Source: Actinoplanes teichomyceticus ATCC 31121 (GTDB lineage: Bacteria; Actinomycetota; Actinomycetes; Mycobacteriales; Micromonosporaceae). From it: DNA of 64,000 bases. This document shows positions 53,931 to 61,940 of the stretch, one piece after another (the first letter of the stretch is position 1; each line of letters starts with the position of its first letter). The stretch is from the NCBI RefSeq assembly GCF_003711105.1, contig NZ_CP023865.1:2691001-2755000 (forward strand), read 5' to 3'. The notes beneath the pieces were generated by a model, which worked only from the letters and a program-made list of their open reading frames with translations, did not search any database and was not told where the DNA came from. Position numbers and translations under genes: made by a program.

Positions 53931-54698
53931 GTGACCACCACTACCGCCACGACGACCCCGTCCCGGGCGCCGTTGTTCGGGTTCGCCGCCCAGCTCGCGC
54001 TGATCGCCGTCCTGGCCGGGACCGCGGGGCTGACCCTGGCCGGCGGGCTCGCCGGGATCGTCTACGGCGTGGTCCTGTGCGCCCTGCTCGGCGCCGCCCT
54101 GCAGCGCGCCGGGACGACCGTGCTGGGCTGGGCCAACCTCGTCACGCTCGGCCGGGCCGTGCTCACCGGCGGGGTGACCGCGCTGGTCACCAGCTCGGCG
54201 CTGGGCCGCCCGGCGCCGGTCTGGCTGCTGGTCACGATGGCGGCCGTGGCCCTGGCCATGGACGGGGTGGACGGCCAGGTGGCCCGCCGCACCGGGACGT
54301 CCTCGCAGCTCGGCGCGCGGTTCGACATGGAGGTGGACGCGTTCCTGATCCTGGTGCTCAGCGTGCACGCCGCGATCTCCTACGGCTGGTGGGCGCTGGC
54401 CATCGGCGCGTTCCGGTACGCGTTCGTCGCCGCCTCCTGGGCGCTGCCCTGGCTGACCGCGGCGCTGCCGCCGCGCTTCTCCCGCAAGGTGGTGGCCGCC
54501 CAGCAGGGGGTGCTGCTGGCGGCGGTGGCGACCGGGCTGCTGCCGGACTGGGCCGCGATCGCCGTGCTGGCCGTCGCGCTGGCCTCGCTGACCTGGTCCT
54601 TCGGGCGGGACATCGCCTGGCTGCACCGGGCGTCGCGGATCCGGGCGGCGGCACACGAGCGGTGGTCCGCGCCTCGGCGTCCGGCCCTGGCGCGCTAG
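53931..54698 (+). CDS. CDP-alcohol phosphatidyltransferase family protein
   Basis: A 255-residue membrane enzyme with about six helices. It bears the complete family motif D-G-x2-D-G-x2-A-R-x8-G-x3-D-x3-D: Asp111, Asp114, Asp132 and Asp136 (MDGVDGQVARRTGTSSQLGA). Such enzymes join an alcohol to a CDP-activated lipid or polyol and make phospholipid head groups. Neither donor nor acceptor can be named; the gene context suggests a non-standard head group. The GTG at 53931 has AGGAGG 4 nt upstream. Its TAG stop overlaps the stop of the convergent BtuF-like gene in the shared CTAG. Confidence 0.9.
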   Translation: MTTTTATTTPSRAPLFGFAAQLALIAVLAGTAGLTLAGGLAGIVYGVVLCALLGAALQRAGTTVLGWANLVTLGRAVLTGGVTALVTSSALGRPAPVWLLVTMAAVALAMDGVDGQVARRTGTSSQLGARFDMEVDAFLILVLSVHAAISYGWWALAIGAFRYAFVAASWALPWLTAALPPRFSRKVVAAQQGVLLAAVATGLLPDWAAIAVLAVALASLTWSFGRDIAWLHRASRIRAAAHERWSAPRRPALAR

Positions 54699-55612
54699 GT
54701 TCCCGGGGTCGCGTCCCGGGCGCCGCCGGGGCCGACCCGGGCCACCGTGCCCGCCCGCGCCCGCGGGACCGCCCCCGGGTGCAGGATCGCGGCGATCGCC
54801 TCCACCCCGTCGACCAGCCGCGGGCCCGGCCGCACCACCAGGCCGTCCCCGTCGATCGCCCACACCTGGGCGTCCGGGAAGTGCGGCAGCACCGTCTCGG
54901 CCTGCCGGATCGCGCCGTCCAGGTGGTAACCGCACGGCGTCACCAGCACCACGTCCGGCTTCGGCGCGGCCAGCTCGGCCCAGGACACCTGCACCGACCG
55001 CCGGCCCGGCTGCGCCGCCACCGGCTCGCCACCGGCCGCCACCACCAGGTCCGGCACCCAGTGCCCACCGGTGAACGGCGGATCCACCCACTCCACGATC
55101 GCCACCCGGGGCCGCGGCCGGCCGGCGACCGCCGCGGCCACCGCGTCCAGCCGCCGCTGCAGGCCCGCGACCAGCGCCCGGCCCCGCTCCGGTACGCCCG
55201 TCGCCGCCGCCACCTCGACGAACGTGGCCAGCACGTCGGCCAGGCTGTGCGGGTCCAGGCTGAGCACGGCGGCGCGGCAGCCGAGATGGGCCAGCGCGTC
55301 GTCGACGTGCCCGGACGGCAGCGCGCACACCCGGCACAGGTCCTGTGTCAGGATCAGGTCGGGGGACAGGCCGGCCAGGGCGTCGGCGTGCAGGGTGTAG
55401 AGGTCGCCGCCGGCCGCCATCCGGGTGCGGACGTAGTCGTCGATCTCGGCGGGGGTCATCCCACGGGTGTCCCGGCCGCCGACCACCACGGTCTTGTCCG
55501 AGCGGGCGGCGGCCGGCTCGTCGCACTCGAAGGTGACGCCGACCAGGTCGTCGCCGAGGCCCAGGGCGTACACGATCTCGGTGGCGGAGGGCAGCAGGGA
55601 CACCAGACGCAT
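54695..55612 (-). CDS. BtuF/FecB-like periplasmic-binding-fold protein without signal peptide
   Basis: A 305-residue type III binding-protein fold beginning MRLVSLLPSATEIVYALGLG, the BtuF-like N-terminus. It contains PDLILTQDLCRVCALP and PDVVLVTPCGYHLDGA, typical of the cobalamin-binding family found singly in many bacteria. It has no signal peptide or lipobox, so the protein appears cytoplasmic and is not a normal importer component. No BtuCD genes adjoin. The C-terminal 25 residues are Ala/Arg/Gly-rich. The ATG at 55612 has a G-rich stretch and CAGGAT 6 nt before it. Confidence 0.8.
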   Translation of the reverse strand: MRLVSLLPSATEIVYALGLGDDLVGVTFECDEPAAARSDKTVVVGGRDTRGMTPAEIDDYVRTRMAAGGDLYTLHADALAGLSPDLILTQDLCRVCALPSGHVDDALAHLGCRAAVLSLDPHSLADVLATFVEVAAATGVPERGRALVAGLQRRLDAVAAAVAGRPRPRVAIVEWVDPPFTGGHWVPDLVVAAGGEPVAAQPGRRSVQVSWAELAAPKPDVVLVTPCGYHLDGAIRQAETVLPHFPDAQVWAIDGDGLVVRPGPRLVDGVEAIAAILHPGAVPRARAGTVARVGPGGARDATPGT

Positions 55613-55863
55613 ACCCCCATCCTGCCCGCTCCCCGGCCGCTGCGGTGGGTCGCTCCGCGCGGGGCCGGCACCCCGCGCCGACGCCCGGCGGCCGGCTCCC
55701 CGCTCGCCCCTATGCCGAAAGTCCGATGCGGGCGGCCCAAGAATACGACTCCGGTCCGATGTGCCCGCGGCGCCGGGTGGCCATGCTGAACGGCATCACC
55801 GGACCGCGGATCCCGTCCAGGCAGCCGCGGCGCCCGTGTGACCGGCTTCGGGAGGAGACCGAG

Positions 55864-56460
55864 ATGACGACAGCCCCGCTGGCCCACACCGATGCGCTCG
55901 TCCTCGACTACCTGGCCGCGCTCTGGGCGGCGAGTGAGGACCTGCCGCCCGAGCGGCGCGACGAGCTGATGCGGACGGTGACCGACTATCTCGCGCTGCG
56001 CCGCGCGCCCGACGGCGATCCGTCACCGGTGCTGGCCCGGTTAGGCCCCCCGGAGCAGCTCGCCGAGGCCACCCGGCGCGGCTTCCTGCCGCTGCACCTG
56101 CGGCTGCCGGCGCCGCCGCCGGCCCCGGCCACTCCGGCCCGGGTGTCCGTGGTCGGCGGCGCCGAGTCCGTGGCGATCGCCCTGTTGACCGCTGGCACGT
56201 TCCTGATGCCGGTGGTGAGCCCGGCCGCCGGCATGCTGATCGCCACCGGCTCGTCCCGGTGGACATCGGGCCAGAAAGCGGCCGGCTGGATGCTGACCTC
56301 GGGCTCCGCCGCGGCCGCGGTGCTGACCGTCCTGGCGCTCGCCGGCCTCGGCGCCGGCGCGGGCGCGATCCTGCTGCTGGCCTATCTGGCGGCCTGCGCC
56401 GGTTCGGTGATCGCCGGCCTGGTCCTGCTGGCCGGCATACCCCAGCCGGAACGGGACTGA
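55864..56460 (+). CDS. Membrane protein with HAAS-like N-terminus
   Basis: 198 residues. The N-terminal helical part (DYLAALWAASEDLPPERRDELMRTV ... ARLGPPEQLAEA, from residue 14) resembles the HAAS signalling domain that often precedes PadR-controlled membrane proteins. Three or four helices follow from about residue 100 (AIALLTAGTFLMPVVSPAAG and others). The ATG at 55864 follows GGAGGAG by about 6-8 nt. A frame extending upstream has atypical composition and is rejected. No PadR gene adjoins. Function is unknown. Confidence 0.75.
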   Translation: MTTAPLAHTDALVLDYLAALWAASEDLPPERRDELMRTVTDYLALRRAPDGDPSPVLARLGPPEQLAEATRRGFLPLHLRLPAPPPAPATPARVSVVGGAESVAIALLTAGTFLMPVVSPAAGMLIATGSSRWTSGQKAAGWMLTSGSAAAAVLTVLALAGLGAGAGAILLLAYLAACAGSVIAGLVLLAGIPQPERD

Positions 56461-56503
56461 GCGCGGCCGGGACCGGCGGCGTCCGCGACGGGTCCGGGGA
56501 CGG

Positions 56504-57280
56504 TCATCGCGGCGGCTCCGCCACCCGCTCCAGCCGGGTCCACCGGGCCCACCCGCGCTCGCGCATCAGCTCCCGCAGCCGCTGCAAACGCGCGTCGGAC
56601 TCGACGGCGAGCGCGTCCAGCAGGTCGAACGGCAGGTCGTCGTGCAGGTCCTCGCCGACCTCGCCGGACGTGTACGACTGCTCGGCCATGGCGGCCATGA
56701 TGTCGGCGACCTCCCGCAGCAGCGGGTCGTCGTCGCCCCGGTCGTTGTCGAACAGCTCCGACAGCAGCAGGTACAACCGCAGCATCCGCGGGTCCTCCAG
56801 CTGCGCGACCTTCTCGGCGATCCAGTCGCTCACCCGATCGGGCCAGCGGGCCGCGATCAGGATCCACCCGTCGCGCTCGCCCGCCACCATCCGTTCCGAC
56901 ACGCCGGCCGCCCGCAGCCGGTCCAGGTAGGACGCCGCCGCCGGTGGCAGCACCAGGCTGTCACCGGCGGCGAGTTGGGCGATCTGCTTACGGCTGGTCT
57001 CCAGCCGTTCGATCTCCTCGCGCAGGTGGCTGTCGATCCGCTCGGCGGCGTGCGCGAACGTCGCGGCGTCCGCGTCGAGCATCTGACGGATCTGCGACAG
57101 CGGCACGCCGGCGTTGGCGAGGGTACGGATCTTGATGAGGGACACGACCGCCGTGGCGCCGTACCGCCGGTAGCCCGACGCGTCGCGCTCCGGCTCGGGC
57201 AGCAGCCCGACCTGGTGGTAGTGCCGCACCGCCCGCACCGTGACGCCGGCGTACTCCGCCAGCCGACCGATCGTCAGCAT
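56504..57280 (-). CDS. MerR-family transcriptional regulator
   Basis: 258 residues. The N-terminal winged helix-turn-helix is typical MerR (LTIGRLAEYAGVTVRAVRHYHQVGLL, then SGYRRYG) and is followed by a coiled-coil dimerisation helix (about residues 75-110). A large C-terminal helical domain without cysteines probably binds an organic ligand. It lies 29 bp behind the ABC-2 permease gene in the same operon and most likely controls it through the palindrome at 58896-58908. Confidence 0.9.
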   Translation of the reverse strand: MLTIGRLAEYAGVTVRAVRHYHQVGLLPEPERDASGYRRYGATAVVSLIKIRTLANAGVPLSQIRQMLDADAATFAHAAERIDSHLREEIERLETSRKQIAQLAAGDSLVLPPAAASYLDRLRAAGVSERMVAGERDGWILIAARWPDRVSDWIAEKVAQLEDPRMLRLYLLLSELFDNDRGDDDPLLREVADIMAAMAEQSYTSGEVGEDLHDDLPFDLLDALAVESDARLQRLRELMRERGWARWTRLERVAEPPR

Positions 57281-57309
57281 GTCCTCATCCCGCCCTTACC
57301 GAATGCCGT

Positions 57310-58071
57310 TCAGGAGATCTTGCGACGGTAGGTGATGGTCGCGACGACGTAGGCGACGACGAGGATGCCGGCGCACCACGCGAGCGCGATCCCGATGTCG
57401 TCGCCGACCGGCCGCTGGGCGAGCAGGGCGCGGATCGCGTCGACGATGGAGGTTACCGGCTGGTTCTCGGCGAAGGCGCGCACCGGGCCGGGCATGGTCC
57501 CGGTCGGCACGAACGCCGAGCTGATGAACGGCAGGAAGACCAGCGGGTAGGAGAATGCGCTCGCCCCGTCCACGCTCTTGGCGGTCAGGCCCGGGATGAC
57601 GGCGAGCCAGGTCAGCGCCAGCGTGAACAGCACGAGGATGCCGGCGACGACGAGCCAGCTGAGCACCCCGGCGCCCGAGCGGAAGCCCATCAGCAGGGCG
57701 ACGCCGACGACCACCACGACCGAGATCAGGTTGGCGAGCAGCGACGTCAGAACGTGCGCCCAGAGCACCCCCGAGCGGGCGATCGGCATGGATTGGAAAC
57801 GTTCGAAGATCCCGTCGCGCATGTCCATGAACAGCCGGAACGCGGTGTACGAGATGCCCGACGCGATGGTGATCAGCAGGATGCCCGGGAGCAGGTAGTT
57901 CACGTACGGGCCGCCCCCGGTGTCGATCGCGCCGCCGAAGACGTAGACGAAGATGAGCATGAGGGCGATCGGTGTGACCGCGGTGGTGATGATCGTGTCG
58001 AGGCTGCGGGTGACGTGGCGCATGGTCCGCCCGGTCAGCACGGCGGTGTCGGTGAGAAAGTGCGTGGTCAT
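57310..58071 (-). CDS. ABC-2 type (DrrB-like) exporter permease
   Basis: A 253-residue membrane protein with six predicted helices of the ABC-2/DrrB group that exports drugs or lipids. It has TDTAVLTGRTMRHVTRSLDT and the amphipathic DMRDGIFERFQSMPIARSG. The C-terminal block MPGPVRAFAENQPVTSIVDA is a standard signature. The ATG at 58071 overlaps the stop of the ATPase gene (ATGA). It forms the transporter with the ATPase and is probably induced by its own substrate through the MerR protein. Confidence 0.92.
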   Translation of the reverse strand: MTTHFLTDTAVLTGRTMRHVTRSLDTIITTAVTPIALMLIFVYVFGGAIDTGGGPYVNYLLPGILLITIASGISYTAFRLFMDMRDGIFERFQSMPIARSGVLWAHVLTSLLANLISVVVVVGVALLMGFRSGAGVLSWLVVAGILVLFTLALTWLAVIPGLTAKSVDGASAFSYPLVFLPFISSAFVPTGTMPGPVRAFAENQPVTSIVDAIRALLAQRPVGDDIGIALAWCAGILVVAYVVATITYRRKIS

Positions 58072-58877
58072 CGTCGTCCTTGTCGCTGGGCGTCTTCGCC
58101 GGTGCGGCCGACGACCGCGAGGAAGACATCTTCGAGGGAGGGCTGCTTCTCGACGTACCGGACCTCGGCGGCCGGCAGGAGCTGCTTGAGTTCGGCCAGG
58201 GTGCCGTCGACGATGATCCGGCCCTCGTGGAGGATCGCGATCCGGTCGGCGAGCTGTTCGGCCTCCTCCAGGTACTGCGTGGTGAGCAGCACGGTGGTGC
58301 CGCCCCGGGCCAGTTCCTCGACCGCCCGCCACACCTCGATGCGCGCCTCCGGGTCGAGGCCGGTGGTCGGCTCGTCGAGGAAGATGACCGGTGGATCGCC
58401 GATCAGGCTCATCGCGATGTCCAGCCGGCGGCGCATCCCACCGGAGTACGTCGCCACCCTGCGGTCGCCGGCCTCGGTCAGAGAGAAGCGCTCCAGGAGG
58501 TCGGCCGCGACCGCGGCCGGGTCGCTCAGGTGCCTCAGCCGGGCGACCAGGACCAGGTTCTCCCGCCCGGTGAGGATCTCGTCGACGGCCGCGAACTGGC
58601 CGGTGAGACTGATGGACTCGCGGACGTCGGCGGCCTGGGCCGTGACGTCGAAGCCGTTGACCCGGGCGGTGCCCGCGTCCGCCTTGAGCAGTGTGGAGAG
58701 GATTCGCACCACTGTGGTCTTGCCCGCCCCGTTGGAGCCGAGCAGGGCGAAGATGCTGCCCCGTGCCACCTCGATGTCCACGCCGCGCAGCACGCGCAGC
58801 TGCTTGTACGACTTCTCCAGGCCCCGCGCGAGGATCGCGGGGCCGGAGATCTGCCGGGTTGTCGCCGGGATGCTCAT
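58068..58877 (-). CDS. ABC-2 type (DrrA-like) exporter ATPase
   Basis: A 269-residue ATPase with Walker A GSNGAGKTT (residues 47-55), signature YSGGMRRRLDIAMSL, Walker B VIFLDEPTTGLDP and the His switch replaced by Gln in TTQYLEEAEQLAD, as in DrrA-type proteins. The C-terminal DrrA-type extension (RYVEKQPSLEDVFLAV) is present. The ATG at 58877 is exactly 6 nt after a -10-like GACACT, indicating a leaderless mRNA; a frame running further upstream would cross the promoter and is rejected. It is the first gene of the exporter-regulator operon. Confidence 0.92.
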   Translation of the reverse strand: MSIPATTRQISGPAILARGLEKSYKQLRVLRGVDIEVARGSIFALLGSNGAGKTTVVRILSTLLKADAGTARVNGFDVTAQAADVRESISLTGQFAAVDEILTGRENLVLVARLRHLSDPAAVAADLLERFSLTEAGDRRVATYSGGMRRRLDIAMSLIGDPPVIFLDEPTTGLDPEARIEVWRAVEELARGGTTVLLTTQYLEEAEQLADRIAILHEGRIIVDGTLAELKQLLPAAEVRYVEKQPSLEDVFLAVVGRTGEDAQRQGRR

Positions 58878-58883
58878 GCGGTC

Positions 58884-58915
58884 AGTGTCGAGGGTTGACG
58901 CTGCGTCAGGGTCAA
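58884..58915 (-). promoter_or_regulatory. MerR-type operator and promoter of the exporter operon
   Basis: A perfect 13-bp palindrome TGACGC-A-GCGTCA (minus strand, 58908-58896) lies between a -35-like TTGACC (58915-58910) and a -10-like GACACT (58889-58884). The spacer is 20 bp, longer than usual, as expected for promoters that MerR proteins activate by twisting the DNA. The regulator gene is the third gene of the same operon. Confidence 0.65.
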
Positions 58916-59013
58916 GCCCGGGAGCGGACGCGTTGCGGCTGCGCCGGTCCCGCTCGCTCCCACCCGCGGCCACCGGATGCCGGGTCCGCCGGCGGCCGAC
59001 CCGACGACTCCCG

Positions 59014-59910
59014 TCAGGCGGCCGGCGTCAGCGGGTCGGCCGGCTCGCCGAGGATCTCGGTGAGGACCTGGTTCCAGACCGCCCGGGGCGGGACCTCGTG
59101 GCCGACGCCCTCCAGCCAGACCAGCCGGGACCCGGGGATCACCCGGGCCAGCTCGCGCGGATGCTCCGGCGGGAACCGCTGGTCGAGGGTCCCGTGCAGG
59201 ATGAGCGTGGGGGCGGTGACGGCGGGCAGGCGGTCGCGCACCGGCGGCCCGAAACCGGCGAGGCGGTGGTTGAGCCGGGCGGTGGCCAGGTTCGCGGACC
59301 GGTCGAAGACGCGTTCGGCGAGGCGGCGCAGCTGGGGCTCGTCCGGGGTGAACGGGCCGCCGCGCGAGCGGATCTCGGCGATCAGGCCGGCCACCGCGGT
59401 GCGCCGGTCCGACCAGTCGATCTCGTCGGCGGGGGCGCGGAGGCGCACCTCGGTGGCGGGCGCGGTACGGACCGCGACCGCGGTCACGCCGGCGAGCACC
59501 GGGACGGCGTCCGGGCCGAGTCCGGCGCTGGTCGCGATCAGGGTCAGGGTGAGCACCCGGTGCGGCTGCTCGACGGCGATCCGCTGGGCCAGCGCGCCGC
59601 CGAGGGAGAGGCCGACCAGGTGCGCGGCGGGCACCCCGAGCGCGTCCAGCACGCCGAGCGCGTCGTTCATCAGGTCCGCTCCCGAGTACCCCGCCCCGGC
59701 CGGGAACGACGTGGAGCGGCCGGTGTCGCGGTGGTCGTAGCGGATGACGAACCGGCCACCGGCGGCCAGCCGGCGGCAGAACTCGTCGTCCCACCAATCC
59801 ATCGAACTGGCCTCCCCGGCGAGCAGCAGAAGGGGCGGGTCGGTGCGTTCGCCGAAGGTCTCCAGGCACACCTGGATGCCGTTGACCGGCATCATCGTCT
59901 CGGTCACCAC
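59014..59910 (-). CDS. Alpha/beta-fold hydrolase
   Basis: About 298 residues. The nucleophile elbow is GLSLGG with Ser, the acid is in LHGTLDQRFP and the His in EGVGHEVPP, so the triad is complete. The motif DHRDTGRST is common in aclacinomycin methylesterase-like and other polyketide-tailoring hydrolases. The GTG at 59910 is chosen because CACAAT lies 6 nt upstream and TTGACT (59943-59938) 15 bp further; a TTG start at 59943 would fall inside that promoter. The substrate is unknown. Confidence 0.85.
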   Translation of the reverse strand: MVTETMMPVNGIQVCLETFGERTDPPLLLLAGEASSMDWWDDEFCRRLAAGGRFVIRYDHRDTGRSTSFPAGAGYSGADLMNDALGVLDALGVPAAHLVGLSLGGALAQRIAVEQPHRVLTLTLIATSAGLGPDAVPVLAGVTAVAVRTAPATEVRLRAPADEIDWSDRRTAVAGLIAEIRSRGGPFTPDEPQLRRLAERVFDRSANLATARLNHRLAGFGPPVRDRLPAVTAPTLILHGTLDQRFPPEHPRELARVIPGSRLVWLEGVGHEVPPRAVWNQVLTEILGEPADPLTPAA

Positions 59911-60074
59911 GAGGCCATTGTGCGGGCGCTCACCGACAGTCAAGTTAAAACCGGATCACAACGGATGACGAGATCGATGTGAGCGGTTCTCGGCTCTTGC
60001 GGGCCGTCCGGCGATCCGGTGCCGGAAGTGCCGAGCCGGCCTGCTCCGGCCCGGCGCTGTGCTTGACTCCACAC

Positions 60075-60422
60075 GTGAATATTCCCGATTTGTCGGAATT
60101 TGAGCCGCATCGGAGCGAGGCGGACGCGGCCTTCGAGGGCGCCCGGGTGCCCGGGCTGCGGGCCGAGTTCTTCCGCCGGGCCGAGGGTGGCCGGATCGCC
60201 AGCGTCGGACGGTACTGCCTGGGCGCTCAGGAGCTGTTCCTCGCCTGGGGTTACGTCGACGAGGAGCACTGCCGGCACCACGCGGTCCGGGACCGGCGGG
60301 GTGGCTGGCACCCGGCCGCCGCCGGGTGTCCCGAGGTCGAGCTGATCAGAGACGGCGAGGTCGTGGTCGGCCTGGCCGTCCGCGCCTCCACCGGCGACTG
60401 GGTCCGGGCCCGGCGTGACTGA
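60075..60422 (+). CDS. Protein of unknown function, 115 residues
   Basis: It starts at a GTG (60075) as VNIPDLSEFEPHRSEADAAF. The sequence is Arg- and Glu-rich with two Cys (RYCLGAQ and EEHCRHH) plus AAGCPEVELIRDGEV. No signal peptide, membrane segment or known motif is seen. A TTGACT hexamer exactly 6 nt before the GTG may act as an extended -10 of a leaderless transcript. Its last codons and stop are copied into the 46-bp repeat array that follows, so the array appears to have arisen from the gene's end. Confidence 0.6.
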   Translation: MNIPDLSEFEPHRSEADAAFEGARVPGLRAEFFRRAEGGRIASVGRYCLGAQELFLAWGYVDEEHCRHHAVRDRRGGWHPAAAGCPEVELIRDGEVVVGLAVRASTGDWVRARRD

Positions 60423-60680
60423 CCCGGCCGCAGGCCAAGGGGGCGGGAGCGGTGCCGGGCGTGAGTGACCCGGCCGCAGGCCACGGGGGCGGGAGCGGTG
60501 CCGGGCGTGAGTGACCCGGCCGCGGGCCACGGGAGCGGTGCGGGGCCCGGCGTGACTGACCCGGCCGCGGGCCACGGGGGCGGGAGCGGTGCCGGGCGTG
60601 AGTGACCCGGCCGCAGGCCACGGGGGCGGTGCGGGGCCCGGCGTGACTGACCCGGCCGCGGGCCACGGGAGCGGGCCGGA
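60420..60680. repeat. Tandem array of 45-46-bp units
   Basis: TGACCCGGCCG begins units at 60420, 60466, 60512, 60557, 60603 and 60648. Two sub-types alternate downstream of it: one contains GGGGGCGGGAGCGGTGCCGGGCGTGAG, the other GCGGTGCGGGGCCCGGCGTGAC (given here as key words). The first TGA is the stop codon of the upstream gene. The array and the G-rich tract that follows fill most of the 465-bp gap to 60887. Confidence 0.9.
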
Positions 60681-60887
60681 AGCGGGGCCGGGCGGGTGGG
60701 GGCGGGCCGGGGAAGCGGGCCCGGCGGGCGAGAGCGGGCCGGTGGTTGGAGGTGGGCCGGTGGGTCGAGCGATCGCGCGCCGGCCGGCCTCGGGCGCGGG
60801 AGCGGGCGCCCCGCCCGGTGGGGGACGCCCGCGGTTGAGCGGTGCCGGTGGCCCGGGTGCGGGCCACGCCCGGCCGTGGCCGGACGC

Positions 60888-61259
60888 CTACCGGTGGGTC
60901 GGGGCGGGTGCCGTGACGGCGTCCCGGGCCTGGTTGCGGACGATCCGCAGGGAGGCGGCGGTGAGTCCGAGGGCCAGCAGGAACAGGGCCAGGTGCAGGT
61001 ACGGGTCGACGACCGGCACGAAGCCGATCACCGCGACCGGGATCTGCACCACGGCGATCAGCGCGGCCAGCAGCCATCTGCGGTGACCGCTCCACAGCAT
61101 CGCCGTCCACACCGGCGCCGAGGCGACCAGCAGGGTGAGGCCGTCGAGCACCGCGTGCAGGTACGTGTTGTGGACGTTGTTGTGAGCGAACGCCTGGGCC
61201 GGTGCGGCGATCCAGAGACCGGCGACGGCGAGGGCGAGAACGACAGCGGCACGACGCAT
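60888..61259 (-). CDS. Small four-helix membrane protein, unknown function
   Basis: 123 residues. An N-terminal signal-like helix (AAVVLALAVAGLWIAAPAQA) is followed by HNNVHNTYLHAVLDG, with several His, then three hydrophobic segments (about residues 38-58, 62-85 and 90-108). The tail is short and charged. The ATG at 61259 follows GGAGGATCCC, a good ribosome site. The His/Asn-rich loop after the first helix might bind metal, but no family is recognised. Confidence 0.7.
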   Translation of the reverse strand: MRRAAVVLALAVAGLWIAAPAQAFAHNNVHNTYLHAVLDGLTLLVASAPVWTAMLWSGHRRWLLAALIAVVQIPVAVIGFVPVVDPYLHLALFLLALGLTAASLRIVRNQARDAVTAPAPTHR

Positions 61260-61449
61260 GGGATCCTCCAGCGTGATCAGACCGTTGCTCCGAGTAATCA
61301 CGGTACAAACGCGGCAGCCGTCAGGTAAAGCGTCACGGGGATTCATTCCCGCGGATTGGCACATCGCCACGTGACGTCGCTGTCCGTACCGATGATCCTG
61401 CCCGATCGGACCACTGGCTACCGAATGTGATGATCACTAGCCTGCTCTC

Positions 61450-61719
61450 GTGCGTTTAGTGGAGATGGCCACCGCGTGTGCGGTGACGGTCGGTATTTCA
61501 GCGTCCTCTTACGCTGCGTTGAATCCGCAGGAGTTGGAGGCGCGGGCGCGGCGGGTTGCCGACCGGGCGACGTGCCGGACCGTGGACACCGCGATCGTCG
61601 CGTTCATCGCGCTCAACGACACCGATCCCACATCGATCCAGCAGCTCCGGCCGTACGTCAGGGGCGACATCTCGGGTTACCGCATCGTCGCCGGGAGGGC
61701 CGCCGGCCCGGGTTGCTGA
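61450..61719 (+). CDS. Small putative exported protein, 89 residues
   Basis: The GTG at 61450 is followed by a hydrophobic N-terminus (VEMATACAVTVGISASSYAA) and then a helical part LNPQELEARARRVADRATCR. The C-terminal half TVDTAIVAFIALNDTDPTSI...YVRGDISGYRIV resembles the small globular part of type IV pilin or pseudopilin-like proteins, but the classical prepilin site is not clear. Two Cys (in ATCR and at the very C-terminus) could form a disulfide. TAGCCT lies 6 nt before the GTG, a leaderless pattern. Confidence 0.65.
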   Translation: MRLVEMATACAVTVGISASSYAALNPQELEARARRVADRATCRTVDTAIVAFIALNDTDPTSIQQLRPYVRGDISGYRIVAGRAAGPGC

Positions 61720-61940
61720 CGCGCGGGCCCGGGACCACGCCTCACGTCCGGTCCCGGCCGCTCCGGAACCGGGCCCGGACCGGACGCGGTGACCGGGGCC
61801 GCCCCGCCTTCCCGCGGCGGGCGGCGGCCGCCGGGACCGCGCGGCTTCCGGTCGCGGGCGGCGTCTGCCCGTGGTGCCGACCGGACGGCCGGGCGACCGT
61901 CATACCATCGGCCTGTACCACCGGATGAGGATGGAAACGG

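Noticed and set aside
55613..55863. Cobalamin riboswitch upstream of the BtuF-like gene
   Set aside because: No conserved B12-box sequence is seen and a -10-like element sits 6 nt before the start codon.
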